Origin: Channallabes apus
Lineage: Eukaryota; Chordata; Actinopteri; Siluriformes; Clariidae
NCBI GenBank assembly: GCA_030522415.1
Contig: CM060125.1
Span: 2,202,901-2,266,900, forward strand
Direction: 5' to 3'
Length of the DNA: 64,000 nt
A program made the position numbers and the translations under genes. The notes under the pieces are model-generated. The model did not search any database. It was not told the DNA's origin and saw nothing but the letters and a program-made list of their open reading frames with translations. Shown piece after piece: positions 1 to 9,752 of this stretch (its first letter is position 1; each line of letters begins with the position of its first letter).

Positions 1-214
1 AGCGTTATTTACATTACTTATAGCAGGTTTTAAGTGTATAGAAAAACATTTTCTTACTGGATATCTAGTAAATTTGGGTTTTATATACTACCATTTTTCA
101 CTACTTTCACCTAATTATAAGCTCCCTAAACTGGATACTCGGTATAAAATTAGTGTTTTCATGCATATTACCTGTAACCTGATACACAACTACATTCTTT
201 TATGCTATAACAAT
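1..214. other. AT-rich sequence, probable intron
   Basis: No ORF, repeat or splice-site pair stands out. It lies upstream of a terminal exon at 1329, so it is probably intron of that gene. The last 8 bases (207-214, ATAACAAT) are the left target duplication of the adjacent hAT element. Confidence 0.4.
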
Positions 215-945
215 TAGGGTTGTTCCGATTCCGATCCTGGTATCAGAAATGCTGCCGATACCACAAAAAAAATCTGGCATCGGAATCGGCGAGTATTTGA
301 GTCCACGTACCGATCCGATACCATTTTCCTAAACATAACCTATTTATGCCCGCTAGCTTTGCTAGCTTAGCTTACTTACAGAGTGTCACGGCGTGCGCCT
401 GTGATGGGCGTGCGCCCAAATTGATATCGCTCCTCGCTCACTAGTTAGGCGGCCTCCCCCCTCTTTAGGTATGTGAAGGAGCAGGGACGCAGAATCAGGC
501 AACGGCCCATGAGCTATCGCCGCTAATGATCCCGGCGCTATAAAACACAGCGGGGAGTGTAGCTCGGGGTCTGACTGTTGGGAAGCTGGACTTTGCGACG
601 CGGTGGATTTTATGAGAGACAGTGGCACAAGAGCGGGGCGATGTGATGCGCCTAAGAGACTTTAAAAAGGGGGGCGACTTTGATCTCCGCGAGAGGAGCG
701 CATGAACGAGCTGCTCGATCTCCCGCGGCACCTTCACTTCCGCGTAGAGCCCGCCTTCGCATCCCTCCCGCAGAAGTGGAAAAGGCCGCAGAGAGCCTTT
801 AACCCTTTCCTTCCCCATTTTTCGAAATAAATGACCCTTTTTCTGTAAGACCTCGCCTCGTGTCCGTGTTTCATGGTGTCGCCCGTGCACTTAGGGCCGA
901 ACCCGTTACACAGGGCTAGTAGTATTTTACTTAAAAAAAGAAATG

Positions 946-1013
<68 letters not shown>

Positions 1014-1109
1014 CCAGGTATCGGATCAGTACTCGGTATCGGCCGATACCCTGAGCCCAAGTATCGGAATCGGTATTGGGAGGGGAAAAATGGTATCGGA
1101 ACATCTCTA
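215..1109 (+). mobile_element. non-autonomous hAT-like element, copy 1
   Basis: Terminal inverted repeats are visible: TAGGGTTGTTCCGATTCC at the left and, read in reverse complement, TAGAGATGTTCCGATACC at the right. The element is flanked by a perfect 8-bp duplication ATAACAAT (207-214 and 1110-1117), the hAT hallmark. Further GATCCGATACC-type repeats lie just inside both ends. The GC-rich interior (about 370-910) has overlapping minus-strand reading frames but no hAT transposase motif, so it is called non-autonomous. A second copy is at 22701-23423. The strand is arbitrary. Confidence 0.85.
949..1013. repeat. (TA)n(CA)n compound microsatellite
   Basis: About 48 bases of TA repeat run directly into about 17 bases of CA repeat, inside the right part of the hAT element. 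The shorter copy at 22701 lacks this stretch. It probably expanded after insertion. Confidence 0.95.
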
Positions 1110-1328
1110 ATAACAATGAGACATGCAAAAGTCTAGTCAAAATGTCTAGCTTTTTTTAGTGAGTGTTATTTATTTAAATTTTTTTAAGCTTTTGAGTTTA
1201 ACAATTTCTCTTAGTAAAACATCAAATTCTGAAGAGCTTATAGTTATAGTTAATGATTGATCCAATTATTGATCCATTTAAACTCCATTTAAAAGATAAT
1301 TCTGATCCTGTGTGTGGTTTATGTGCAG

Positions 1329-1529
1329 CTGGACTCTAATAAGGCGTATGAGTATTTGCCCCCCACGCAGCCTCCGATTCGACCCCCATATCAACAAGCC
1401 TGTCATTTACGCAAAAACAACCTTCTGGCCAAAGAGGAGTCTCCTTCTGCCCCCCTCCATGATGCTCTTTCCACCCTGAACCTCGGAGCCTTACAGGAAA
1501 CTGATCCTCCCACACCTGAAACTCAATGA
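1329..1529 (+). CDS. terminal exon of an unrecognised gene (partial)
   Basis: After an acceptor-like TTTATGTGCAG (ending at 1328) an open frame runs 66 codons to TGA at 1527-1529. It starts LDSNKAYEYLPPTQPPIRPP and ends in a Pro/Thr/Glu-rich tail. A canonical AATAAA follows 152 bases after the stop. The composition is low-complexity, hydrophilic and proline-rich, with tyrosines in KAYEYLPP, which would suit a cytoplasmic tail or an adaptor terminus. I do not recognise the family. Base composition is clearly less AT-rich than the flanks. The rest of the gene must lie before the window. It could instead be a chance ORF, but the acceptor, length and polyadenylation signal agree. Confidence 0.6.
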   Translation: MDSNKAYEYLPPTQPPIRPPYQQACHLRKNNLLAKEESPSAPLHDALSTLNLGALQETDPPTPETQ

Positions 1530-1680
1530 ACACTATCCTATGACTCAAAGACAATTTTTTTTTAATTTGTAAGAATTTTGTTAGAATTTTTAGATTAATA
1601 TTATTCATTGCTTTAAATGTAAAATGTGAATTTCATGGATTTTAATAATGTTCGTGCTTTTATTTTTATTTTATTGCAAA

Positions 1681-1686
1681 AATAAA
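1681..1686 (+). promoter_or_regulatory. polyadenylation signal AATAAA
   Basis: Canonical hexamer 152 bases after the stop codon of the 1329-1529 exon, inside an AT-rich 3' UTR. It supports a + strand gene ending here. Confidence 0.55.
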
Positions 1687-1699
1687 CACTTGAACCATC

Positions 1700-2870
1700 A
1701 TATCTGAATGTTTTTTTTTGCTGTATCTCTCTTGATGTAATGCAGAAATCTGTGTGTGAAAGATCAACTGGTTTGGTTACTGTACGTTCCTCTTTGCCAT
1801 TTATACCACACACTATGTTTAACTGAAAAATGTGTGGATAAATATAGAAATTGTTTATAAATGCCACATATGCCTATCGATAACTATATTAATGCTATAA
1901 AAATAAATTCCCTAGTTTAAATAGAAATATGCAAATAAAATTGAAAAACACATACAGTATTTATAGATATGAGTAGATGAAGGCATGCATACATGTTGTG
2001 CATGTGGTATGACGGTTCAATTTTTAATGTGGCTGAAAATACTCTTGATATTTAACCAAAGCGCTATAAAGCATGAGTGAGAAAAGCGTACAAAACTCTA
2101 GGGACTTTTTAGTAAGGGAGTATTTTAATGTCTGTTTCCTTTCTTTTACTCGTTTGCTTGTTCAACCATGACTTCCTGTGACACTTCACCAAATCACTCA
2201 ATAATTATAGCTGTTCATGTAATGTGCATTTGTGGAAATGGATTTGTATTATATAACACTGGGGATATTTTTTATTATCTCTGTTGTGCCACGATTCTAC
2301 AATTTAAGTATCTTATGAGATTAAATTCTCAGAAAATAAAAATTCTCTGTTTACAAAAATTAAGTGCAGATACAGAATAGAGGAGATAAAAGAATTGTGC
2401 AATTACACAATCATACTATAATCCATTTCTTTTACAATATAGGCAACAATTTAAGCAATGGATAGGCAAAGATAATCGACATTGGACAGTTTTTTTTTTA
2501 AATAATAATAATAATAAAAAAAGAGTTGAAACAAAGGCTGTTATGCTGATATGATCCAACTGATCAATCCCAAGCCAGGACATGACACTACACCTGATGT
2601 CAAAATTATGCACTGCCATGGATTACTTGTACTGTAGATAGATTACCATAGGTGGTGTAAAATTGTATGCGTGTGATTTGGGATATTGATCTTAAATCAC
2701 CATCTGCTGCTAAATATGAATGACATATCACTTTTATTTTACTAAACAATTGTGAAAAAAGTTTCTAAAGGCCTAAAAAAAATGTCTACATTCTTCAGAG
2801 CATTGGATATGACAGGAAGGTCAATGATACCTAGAATGTGTGGGGCGTGAAGCAGAATGTAACACTTATT
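1700..2870. other. intergenic AT-rich sequence
   Basis: It lies between the polyadenylation signal of the first gene and the promoter of the receptor-like gene. A short ATA/ATT-rich run is at 2491-2520. I see no conserved coding frame or repeat family. The short ORFs here have no recognisable motif. Confidence 0.5.
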
Positions 2871-2875
2871 TCCAT

Positions 2876-2896
2876 ACTTCCTGTTTCACTTCTCCT
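2876..2896 (-). promoter_or_regulatory. candidate ETS/IRF composite site upstream of the receptor gene
   Basis: Read on the minus strand the sequence is AGGAGAAGTGAAACAGGAAG, joining an interferon-response-like GAAGTGAAAC to an ETS/PU.1-like AGGAAG core. It lies about 60-80 bases before the ATG at 2957. PU.1/IRF composite sites are typical of TATA-less leukocyte promoters, which agrees with the ITIM receptor call. The motif match is seen; its function is inferred. Confidence 0.4.
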
Positions 2897-2956
2897 GTTT
2901 GCTGGTTTACATACAAGGTGCCTGTGGTGCTGCTCATCTACCTGAAACTCTCAGCC

Positions 2957-2987
2957 ATGTGCCATCTGTTGTGCCAACACTTTTTAT
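2957..2987 (+). CDS. ITIM receptor-like gene, exon 1 (start of signal peptide)
   Basis: The ATG at 2957 is followed by ten codons, MCHLLCQHFL, plus one base, then a strong donor GTAAGT at 2988. The frame continues in phase 1 into the exon at 3252, together giving MCHLLCQHFLLGLTVMLLNS. That is a short hydrophobic stretch shaped like a signal peptide of an Ig-family cell-surface receptor. A leader split over two small exons is common in Siglecs and other fish Ig-like receptors. The start was chosen because it is the only ATG giving a hydrophobic leader across the splice. Confidence 0.55.
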
Positions 2988-2995
2988 GTAAGTTT

Positions 2996-2999
<4 letters not shown>

Positions 3000-3045
<46 letters not shown>
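3000..3045. repeat. (TA)n microsatellite
   Basis: About 45 bases of uninterrupted AT alternation in the first intron of the receptor-like gene. A shorter (TA)n lies at 3319-3341. Confidence 0.95.
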
Positions 3046-3047
<2 letters not shown>

Positions 3048-3251
3048 CAAATGTTCTTTAATTATATTGATTTAGTGAATATATTTAGAAATAAACAGGT
3101 TGTACTTAATTTGGTAAGTTAATTTAATTGTAGGAATTTGAATTTGCTTATAGCAAAAATTTATAGCAATGTGTACAGAAACATTTAGGTTTTATATGTG
3201 TGTGTACATTATCATACATAAGATTTTTATTAATGACTGTTTATATTTCAG

Positions 3252-3281
3252 TGGGGCTGACAGTCATGCTGTTGAATTCAG
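3252..3281 (+). CDS. ITIM receptor-like gene, exon 2 (end of signal peptide)
   Basis: A 30-base exon sits between an acceptor ATATTTCAG (ending 3251) and a donor GTATTA (3282). Joined to exon 1 it encodes LGLTVMLLNS and ends in phase 1. Phase-1 borders are standard for Ig-domain and transmembrane exons, so an Ig exon would be expected next. The next compatible exon I can find is the transmembrane exon at 6609, which also starts in phase 1. Small exons are easy to over-call; the support is the reading frame and the hydrophobicity of the joined leader. Confidence 0.5.
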
Positions 3282-4364
3282 GTATTAAAATTTATTATCC
3301 TAATGTAATAGTCTGATTATATATATATATATATATATATAATATATTTATACATATATACATTTGTATTAAAACATAATAAAATGCAATACATCTGTTC
3401 ATTTCTTTTCATATCTGATAGTATATTCATTATTTATTATATTTATATTCATAATATTTTAAAAAATTGTTTAGTAAAAAAAAAATATATATTTCCACCT
3501 TAACTCAAATCAATCAAGTGATTTTTGTGCCTAACGCTAGACATGGTTTTGTACTAGAACTGTGAAAATATTGGGTAATTAAAGTTAATTAAGCCTAATT
3601 TCCTAAATCACCTAAATATTTATATATTTAATTTAAAAGACATCATTAAGATACATAATCTCAGTTCAGTCATCGTGTTCACCTCCTGCTTTCTGGTACA
3701 ATTCTGACTTTAAGACTTTAGACTTTAAACTGGCGATGTCTAGGAGGGAGAGTTATAACAAGCATTACATAATGTTAAATTAATGCAGCACAAGTGTAAC
3801 ACATTTATTTTTGCTGAATGCAATATGGATATACAGTACTGTATTACTATATGTCCACATCAGCTTCATTCATCTTCTCTTCCTGGTAATATTTGTGTAA
3901 GACTGTGGGAAAAAAAAAACAGTCCTTTTGGGGGAAAAAAAAAAGAAAAGAAAAGAAAAAAAGTCCCTTTAAGGGCTCCAGTAAGATTGCATGCCAATAA
4001 AATAAAACAGATTGTAATTTGAAACAGTTTCAAGTTTGATTTTGAATTCAACTTTGAAGCTTATAATATGACATATTAAAAATAATTATATTATATATAT
4101 ATATTTTTTTTTATTATTATATTCTAGCAATTGTGTTTCGAACATGTTTTAACTGTAAGCTACTGTTTGAACTACGTAAACATGTGCGAGCTGAAGCACT
4201 CTTCTCCTGTATTATGCGCTGTGATATACAGACTGGCTTAATATAATAGGAAGTCATTTTATCAGTAATTTTTATTTTATTTACTTTTTTCACTGGAATT
4301 AAGCCTAAATATTATAAGGTTCTTATTGTTGTTGATTTTGTTGGTGATCTTATTTATTCTTTTA
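3282..4364. other. intron of the receptor-like gene, no Ig exon seen
   Basis: AT-rich sequence with a short A-rich tract at 3909-3965. I looked for an Ig V- or C-set exon (paired Cys, Trp, Y-x-C in an open frame of 250-350 bases) and found none. A short AG...GT-bounded frame at about 3787-3886 is not Ig-like. Confidence 0.5.
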
Positions 4365-6255
4365 ACAGTTATAGATATAGATTCTTTGGACGGTTTGTGC
4401 CAGAGCAGGGACACACATTAGATCTTGTTCTCTCCTGTGGGCCTCCACTTATTAATGTGATGCACTTTTTGATTCCACTCGCCGTCAAACCGCTAAAAAA
4501 TGTGTACCTGCATGGTACAGTCGTTCTTTGAATTCTTCTACTGCTGTTCAACTTTGTGCTGTTTTTAATAATACTCTGAGTTATTCTTATATGCTTCTAA
4601 TTGATTTAATGTTCAGGAGTTAACATCATTAATTATGATTATAACAAAATATCTCTTAGGCATTATTTTACTTACATTATTTTAAAAAGAACTCATGTCC
4701 TTTTTAGTATTACAGTATTAATGCTGTTCTATACCCCCCACAACCTACATGTCTTGTAGAGTCCTTTGAAACATATGAATTATTTTTTATGTGAACAGGA
4801 TCAAGAATATACTTATTTCACCTCCTTCTTGTAATCCATCCATCAATGCTACGTGCGTTGCTGCTTGTAAACAGTTTGAGGCTGTTTCACTTCCCTTTTT
4901 AAAGGAGAATATCGCCCATATGAAATGTTCATCCTGTCTGATGTTATTGCTCCTTGATTTTTTTTAAAAAGAGATCTTTGATACTATTGGACCAGTGGTT
5001 CAGAAAATTTTAAATGTCATTCTGACCACTGGTGTTGTGGTGTTGTGCCAGCGACTTTGCAACCAAAGCTGTGATGCAACCATTAATTAAAAACCTAACC
5101 TGGTCCCTCGATTCTGTCTAAGTTCTGACCGATTTATAAGTTGCTAAGTTAAAATACTGAAGAAAATTGTCTCTATACAGCTCCAGTTTTACCTAAGTGC
5201 ACATCACATTATTGACGTGTTCCAGTTTGGTTTTAGAGCGCTCTTATGCCCTGAATCTGCCCCCTTAAAGGTTTTTAATGATGACTTAATTACTACTGAC
5301 TAGCCATTTTGCCATTCTTCTGATTTTGGATCTAATAGCTGCATTTGTCACTGTGGATTTTTCCATTCTTATATATCTTCTGCAGCACAGTATGAGCATT
5401 ACTGGTTCTGCCTTGGACTGGTTCTGATCACACCTAACGAACAGAAATTTTTCTCTTTGTCTTGGTAAATCCGTATCCTTCTCAGCAGTTCTTACATGCG
5501 GGGTCCAACAAAGGTCTTTATTATTTTTTATTTACCTCCTGCCATTGGGATCCATTATAAGGAAGTACAGAATCATGTCTTTTCACTGTTTTGCAGGCGA
5601 TATTCAAATTTACAGTTTAACACCACTATTGGAACATCTGGTGGATGTTAAAGCATCGCTTACAGTCGTAACGAGACTTAAACTGAAGTTCTGAAGATCC
5701 TCCCCTGCAGTGGCGGTTCTACACTGAATTGCTCAAATGTTATTTAAGAACAGAGTTATAGCAAATGGAAAATGTCTTTGAAACTATCTAGACATATGTC
5801 AAATTCATTTGTCCGCTTCATTTGGGAGAGGTGAACTGTACTTTGCATCCCCCGTCTCCGCTCCTCTCCACTCGCTCAGAATCTGTGTGGCTCCTTCAGC
5901 AGCAGGGGCGCCGCAGGTACAGTATCATAGATAATAGAAAACCGCTTAGCGGCACAGATTATTATTTTTTCCTCCAAGTTCGTGTGCCCCCCACGTGTCA
6001 TGAAAAAATGCTGCCCCGTTCGCCCATGTCTAAAACCGCCACTGCTCCCCTGTACATCAGGCACTCGTCCTAATTTTACTGTAAATCTCACGTTAAGACC
6101 TTTTGATACTCTTTGGCATTTAATACAGTTTGATGAGGTATTCTTCTTCCTGTTTTTATTGACTTTTATTCATTATTTATTTATTGTTTACTGTTTTATT
6201 TGCTTATTTCATACAATGATTTTATGGTCTGTTTCTATGTCTACCACTATTTTAG
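4365..6255 (+). mobile_element. degenerate L2/CR1-clade LINE, interrupted
   Basis: Translated in shifting frames, the + strand keeps LINE landmarks in the right order. An endonuclease end reads GHTLDLVLSCGPP at about 4408-4450. Reverse-transcriptase blocks follow: an FQFGFRA block near 5222, an LDLIAAFVTVDFS block near 5325, a GVQQRS block near 5500 (normally GVPQGS) and a CFAGDIQIY block near 5592 (normally the YADD active site, here lost). Stops and frameshifts are frequent, so it is dead. A hAT element splits it at 5708-6044. After the gap it resumes with NFTVNLTLRPFDTL. It fills most of the intron between the leader and transmembrane exons of the receptor gene. Confidence 0.75.
5708..6044. 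mobile_element. short non-autonomous hAT-like element nested in the LINE
   Basis: Termini are CAGTGGCGGTTCTA at the left and TAAAACCGCCACTG at the right, which are imperfect inverted repeats. The 337-bp element is bounded by a perfect 8-bp duplication CTCCCCTG (5700-5707 and 6045-6052). Removing it restores the order of the LINE around it, so it inserted later. It has no transposase frame. Confidence 0.85.
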
Positions 6256-6608
6256 GAAACAGTTACAAAATGTAATGTCCTGGTCGGTTTTATTAGAGTC
6301 ATTATGTTTTTAAATAAGTGATCATGTGTGACAAAGCACAGATGAAAGTAATAAATGTTGTTTCCCTATAGTTACATTTATTGGTAACATATAATTTTGA
6401 CATTTAGGAGGCATACATCCATTCTGCATTTGCCCAAGTGGAAATTCTAACGACTCCTTAAAAATCTGCACAAATGAAACCACAGTAGAAACAATAAGTA
6501 TGAAATATTTTATCATATTTTTTTTATATAAATGTCTATTGGTGTTATTAAAAGTACACAACTCTAGAAAACAAAAATGGGTAATTATTGCCATTTGGCT
6601 TCCTGCAG

Positions 6609-6716
6609 TTATACTGAATTCAAACGGTGCCATTGGACTGACTGTGGTGTTCTTCCTGATTCTCCTCTCTTTGGTTTGTCAGTGGATCACATGTGTTGTC
6701 ATTATGGTGAGAAAAG
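6609..6716 (+). CDS. ITIM receptor-like gene, transmembrane exon
   Basis: After an acceptor CTTCCTGCAG (ending 6608) an open frame encodes VILNSNGAIGLTVVFFLILL followed by SLVCQWITCVVIMVRK. This is one strongly hydrophobic segment of about 22-25 residues with a positively charged stop-transfer end. The exon starts and ends in phase 1; the donor is GTACGA at 6717. The alternative donor GTGAGA at 6706 would end the exon in another frame and break the join to 7573. This is the expected layout of a type I receptor of the Ig superfamily. Confidence 0.65.
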
Positions 6717-6814
6717 GTACGAATCAGATTTTTTATTTTTTTTTGTAATATTTTGTTTTAAATTTAAAGTGCAATAAATTTACAAGTTTATAGAGCATTA
6801 TAAAGTTATATGGC

Positions 6815-7185
6815 TAAAGGTACTGTATGTGGACACTTGAAACCCATATGTGTACCTTTTATAAATGTCTGCCACAAAGCTGAAAACACACAATTGTATA
6901 AAAATGTCTTTGCCTGCTATACAGTAGCATTACGATTTCCATACATGGAACTAAGAGGCCCAAATCTGTTCCAGCATGACTGTGCCCCTGTGCACAAAGC
7001 AAACTCCATGACGCCATGGTGTGCTAAGGCTGGAGTGGAGGAACTCAAATGGCCAGCACAAAGCCCCGACTCGAACCTCTTTGCAGTGAACTGGAACACC
7101 GACTGTGCTCCAGGCTATTCAACTAACATTAGTACCGTGCAGACCACACTAATGCTCTTGTGGCTGAATTGAAAATCTCCTTACA
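6815..7185 (+). mobile_element. Tc1-like transposon relic
   Basis: The + strand reads FQHDCAPVHKANSM at about 6967, then GVEELKWPAQSPDSNLFAVN. These match the second-Asp block and the PAQSPDLNP block of Tc1-type transposases, with later parts decayed. The left edge, TGTGGACACTTGAAACCCAT, matches a terminus style seen in fish Tc1-like elements as I remember them. It lies in an intron of the receptor-like gene and has no complete frame. A relic of related type is at 60673-61375. Confidence 0.7.
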
Positions 7186-7322
7186 GCCTCTTTTTCCCCC
7201 TCTTTTAATAACCTTCACTCTTTTAATAGTTTTTAATAGTAAAGGTTTGCATAATTGAACACAAATAATTGGGAAAGTCCACTAAGGATTGAAATTGTTT
7301 TTATGAAATTAAAATGTTTTTT

Positions 7323-7372
7323 TGTGTGTGTGTGTGTGTATGTGGTGTGTATATATGTGTATGTGTGTGTTT
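7323..7372. repeat. (TG)n microsatellite, interrupted
   Basis: TG-rich run with interruptions, in the intron between the transmembrane exon and the linker exon. Confidence 0.85.
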
Positions 7373-7572
7373 AAATGTGAATACTGTATAGAGCAGCTTC
7401 AATACGAAAAGACAAAAGTGACTTTCTAAAGCTATATGAAGTGTGTGCAGCGAGAGAGTGTGTAATAAATGTGGATATGTCCTTTCTTACAGAATGAACA
7501 AATGATTTCATTCACTATGTTTTTAAAGAATTTGAATATTAAATTAGTTTTTCTTTTTCTTCATCATTAAAG

Positions 7573-7625
7573 CTGTACATACAGCTCCTGTTCCACACAA
7601 GAAGGACAAAGAGTGCAGCAAAGTG
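7573..7625 (+). CDS. ITIM receptor-like gene, cytoplasmic linker exon
   Basis: A 53-base exon between an acceptor ATCATTAAAG (ending 7572) and a donor GTAGTA (7626). Entered in phase 1 from the transmembrane exon it encodes AVHTAPVPHKKDKECSKV and ends in phase 0, matching the next exon. The lysine-rich content suits a juxtamembrane region. An alternative donor three bases earlier would only drop the last Val. Short linker exons before the ITIM exon are known in Siglec-like genes. Confidence 0.55.
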
Positions 7626-7713
7626 GTAGTACAGTCTCATATTTTTAATATATATTCAATATCACGCATAAACAAATTGCTCCTTACTACTTCGTAAATT
7701 CTTGCTCTTTTAG

Positions 7714-7905
7714 GCAGGTGAAGAAGAGTTATGGTATGCCACAGTAAAGTTTACCGGAGCAGCCAAAGACTCTGATCAAGTAACGTCGATTGACCCAAAA
7801 ACTGAATACTCCACAGTGGTCTTTAAAACCCCAGACATCAGCACCTCACAGCCTGACAGCGTGACTAATGTTGAGGAGTCCAATGCCATTTCTGTTGAAG
7901 AATGA
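7714..7905 (+). CDS. ITIM receptor-like gene, terminal exon with ITIM and ITSM
   Basis: After an acceptor CTTTTAG (ending 7713) the frame runs 63 codons to TGA at 7903-7905. Residues 3-13 read EEELWYATVKF, holding the ITIM LWYATV. Residues 29-37 read KTEYSTVVF, holding the switch motif TEYSTV (ITSM, TxYxxV). The same pair, at about the same spacing, ends the tails of CD33-related Siglecs. Such tails, once phosphorylated, recruit the phosphatases SHP-1 and SHP-2 and dampen leukocyte activation. The rest of the exon is acidic and polar. I infer a Siglec/CD33-like or related inhibitory Ig-type receptor; without the ectodomain the exact family cannot be set. No clear AATAAA follows within 500 bases. 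Confidence 0.75.
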   Translation, partial: AGEEELWYATVKFTGAAKDSDQVTSIDPKTEYSTVVFKTPDISTSQPDSVTNVEESNAISVEE

Positions 7906-8422
7906 ATCATTTGCTTATTCTACAAAAATCTGTTCTGGATTTGTAGAATCCTTTAATTATCTTTAAAAAAATTTTTTTACAGACTATGTATCTAATCTTC
8001 TCTTCTGCATGACAATAATGGAAACTTTAGTAGCTCAAAATTTCTTTCTTTCTTTGCTTTTAGGTTTAAAAAAAAGAGTAAATTAACCAATTTTAAGCTT
8101 ATTAAGGCTTGGCAAAGAGAATGACCCTGTGTTCACTAGCAAGTGGCAGGTTTTATCAACCACTACACTGTTATCAGTTGTGGGCATTCATTGTCCAGTG
8201 GTTTTGTAGTTCAATGAAATAATGTAGAACCTTCAAAATCTAAACTCACAGTAAATAATGCATCAATCATTGTGAAAACTCGTTTCTTGTAAACATTTTC
8301 CTTTGTAATGTCTCTTTGATGAGAGGTTGTATATACTGTAACAAGATAAAATGAAACCAAGAGTGAAACAAATGTTAAATTACTTCATTTTTGACTTTTG
8401 ACTTATGGGTTAAGTGACTAAA
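7906..8422. other. 3' flank of the receptor-like gene
   Basis: AT-rich sequence, probably 3' UTR and then intergenic. No second coding feature or repeat is recognised. Confidence 0.4.
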
Positions 8423-8436
8423 GCTGCAAAAACATT

Positions 8437-8790
8437 CATTCATTCATTCATTTTCTATACCGCTTAATCCTGTGTTCAGGGTCGCGGGGGACCTGGAGCC
8501 TATCCCAGGAGACTTCGGGCACTAGGCGGGGTACACCCTGGACAGGGTGCCAATCCATCGCAGGGCACACACACATACACACACTCACACACCCAATCAC
8601 ACACTACAGGCAATTTAGGAACGCCAATTAGCCTAACCTGCATATCTTTGGACTGTGGGAGGAAACCGGAGTACCCGGAGGAAACCCACCAAGCACGGGG
8701 AGAACATGCAAACTCCATGCACACAGAGACGGGAATCGAACCCAGAGGTGCAAGGCGACAGTGCTAACCACTACACCACCGCGCCGCCTC
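8437..8790 (-). mobile_element. V-SINE-type tRNA-derived SINE, full length
   Basis: Read on the minus strand it starts GGCGGCGCGGTGGTGTAGTG, with a pol III A-box-like TAGTGGTTAGCAC and a B-box-like GATTCCCG region. A conserved centre with the fish V-SINE style GTTTGCATGTTCTCCCCG and CGGTTTCCTCCCACAGTCC follows, ending in TATAGAAAATGAATGAATG. A 14-bp target duplication GCTGCAAAAACATT flanks it (8423-8436 and 8791-8804). It has no coding capacity. Confidence 0.85.
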
Positions 8791-8804
8791 GCTGCAAAAA
8801 CATT

Positions 8805-9750
8805 GACCAACAAATTCCAAACGATTTGGTCCAAGGAAGAATTCAAGCCTTAATTCAAATATGGTAAAATTGAACGGCACTTTATTTTGTCACGATAAAG
8901 ACATCGTCTTTTCCATCTATGTGGGACATGGACCTGCTTCATGATGTAGAGGGCACAATGAGATACATTATCTGAAATGCCACATAAGATCTAAAAGTGG
9001 TGTAGCATTATAAATGAATTAATATGTAAAATGTTATATTACATTATTACATTACATTATTACATGTTATATTGTTTTGCAAATCAAAACAAATATTTGT
9101 TTTGATTTGTGGCTGACTTTATGACTGCTATTAACTAGCTGAAATAGACGAATCCATTATTTTAATCAACCTTAAGTAAGCATACGTACCTGATATACTC
9201 TACCAACTACTGGTCAATAATTTTACACATATGAAAAGAGTTATCTGATGTTAACAAAATAAGGATGTGGTTGCTGAAGTGTGAAAGTTCACCAGTAGTA
9301 CAGTACATTAGCTGCTTATGCTTACTTTACAGTACTTTGAATGACATAATGTATTAGCTTATATGAGCTGGTCTTCAGAGTCTCAGTGTCTCATCGTCCA
9401 CCCATATCTTCAGTCACTGCTCTACAGTCACGCGCTAAGCTGACCATCTGTCACTTTGAAGGCAGGGCAACACTATTCTGAAATTGCCCACCAGATGGAG
9501 TTATTTTCTCATTCTTACAACTCAGCTGTGTGCTTATACTACATGCTTTTGTGTCCCTTTTTAAAACAAATTTTTTTTAGGAGGGAGTTAAAATAAAAAG
9601 CTGTAATAATTATGCTCAAATTTTATGAACATTCAATAATATGCACTATTTATCAAATGTCAAGCACCTTCTGATCACATGACCCCCAATTGGTGATGTC
9701 AGAGAGGCAGTAGTTTTTTTCATCATTACATTATCGGTACATTTATTAAC
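8805..9750. other. intergenic sequence, no feature recognised
   Basis: AT-rich. A small direct reiteration of TTACATTA-type words lies at 9030-9075. No open frame or repeat family was recognised. Confidence 0.45.
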
Positions 9751-9752
9751 TA

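Noticed and set aside
386..1060. Several overlapping ORFs in the hAT core read as genes
   Set aside because: They lie inside a non-autonomous transposon, part of one is translated microsatellite, and frames are not conserved between the two copies.
3787..3886. Possible extra exon of the receptor gene between AG and GT signals
   Set aside because: Short, no Ig signature and no hydrophobic or conserved pattern. Phase fits no better than chance.
8500..8867. ORFs on both strands in V-SINE copies (also at 23977, 32691, 37052, 59052)
   Set aside because: The same peptide-like strings recur in every SINE copy. They are translations of a non-coding pol III retroposon.
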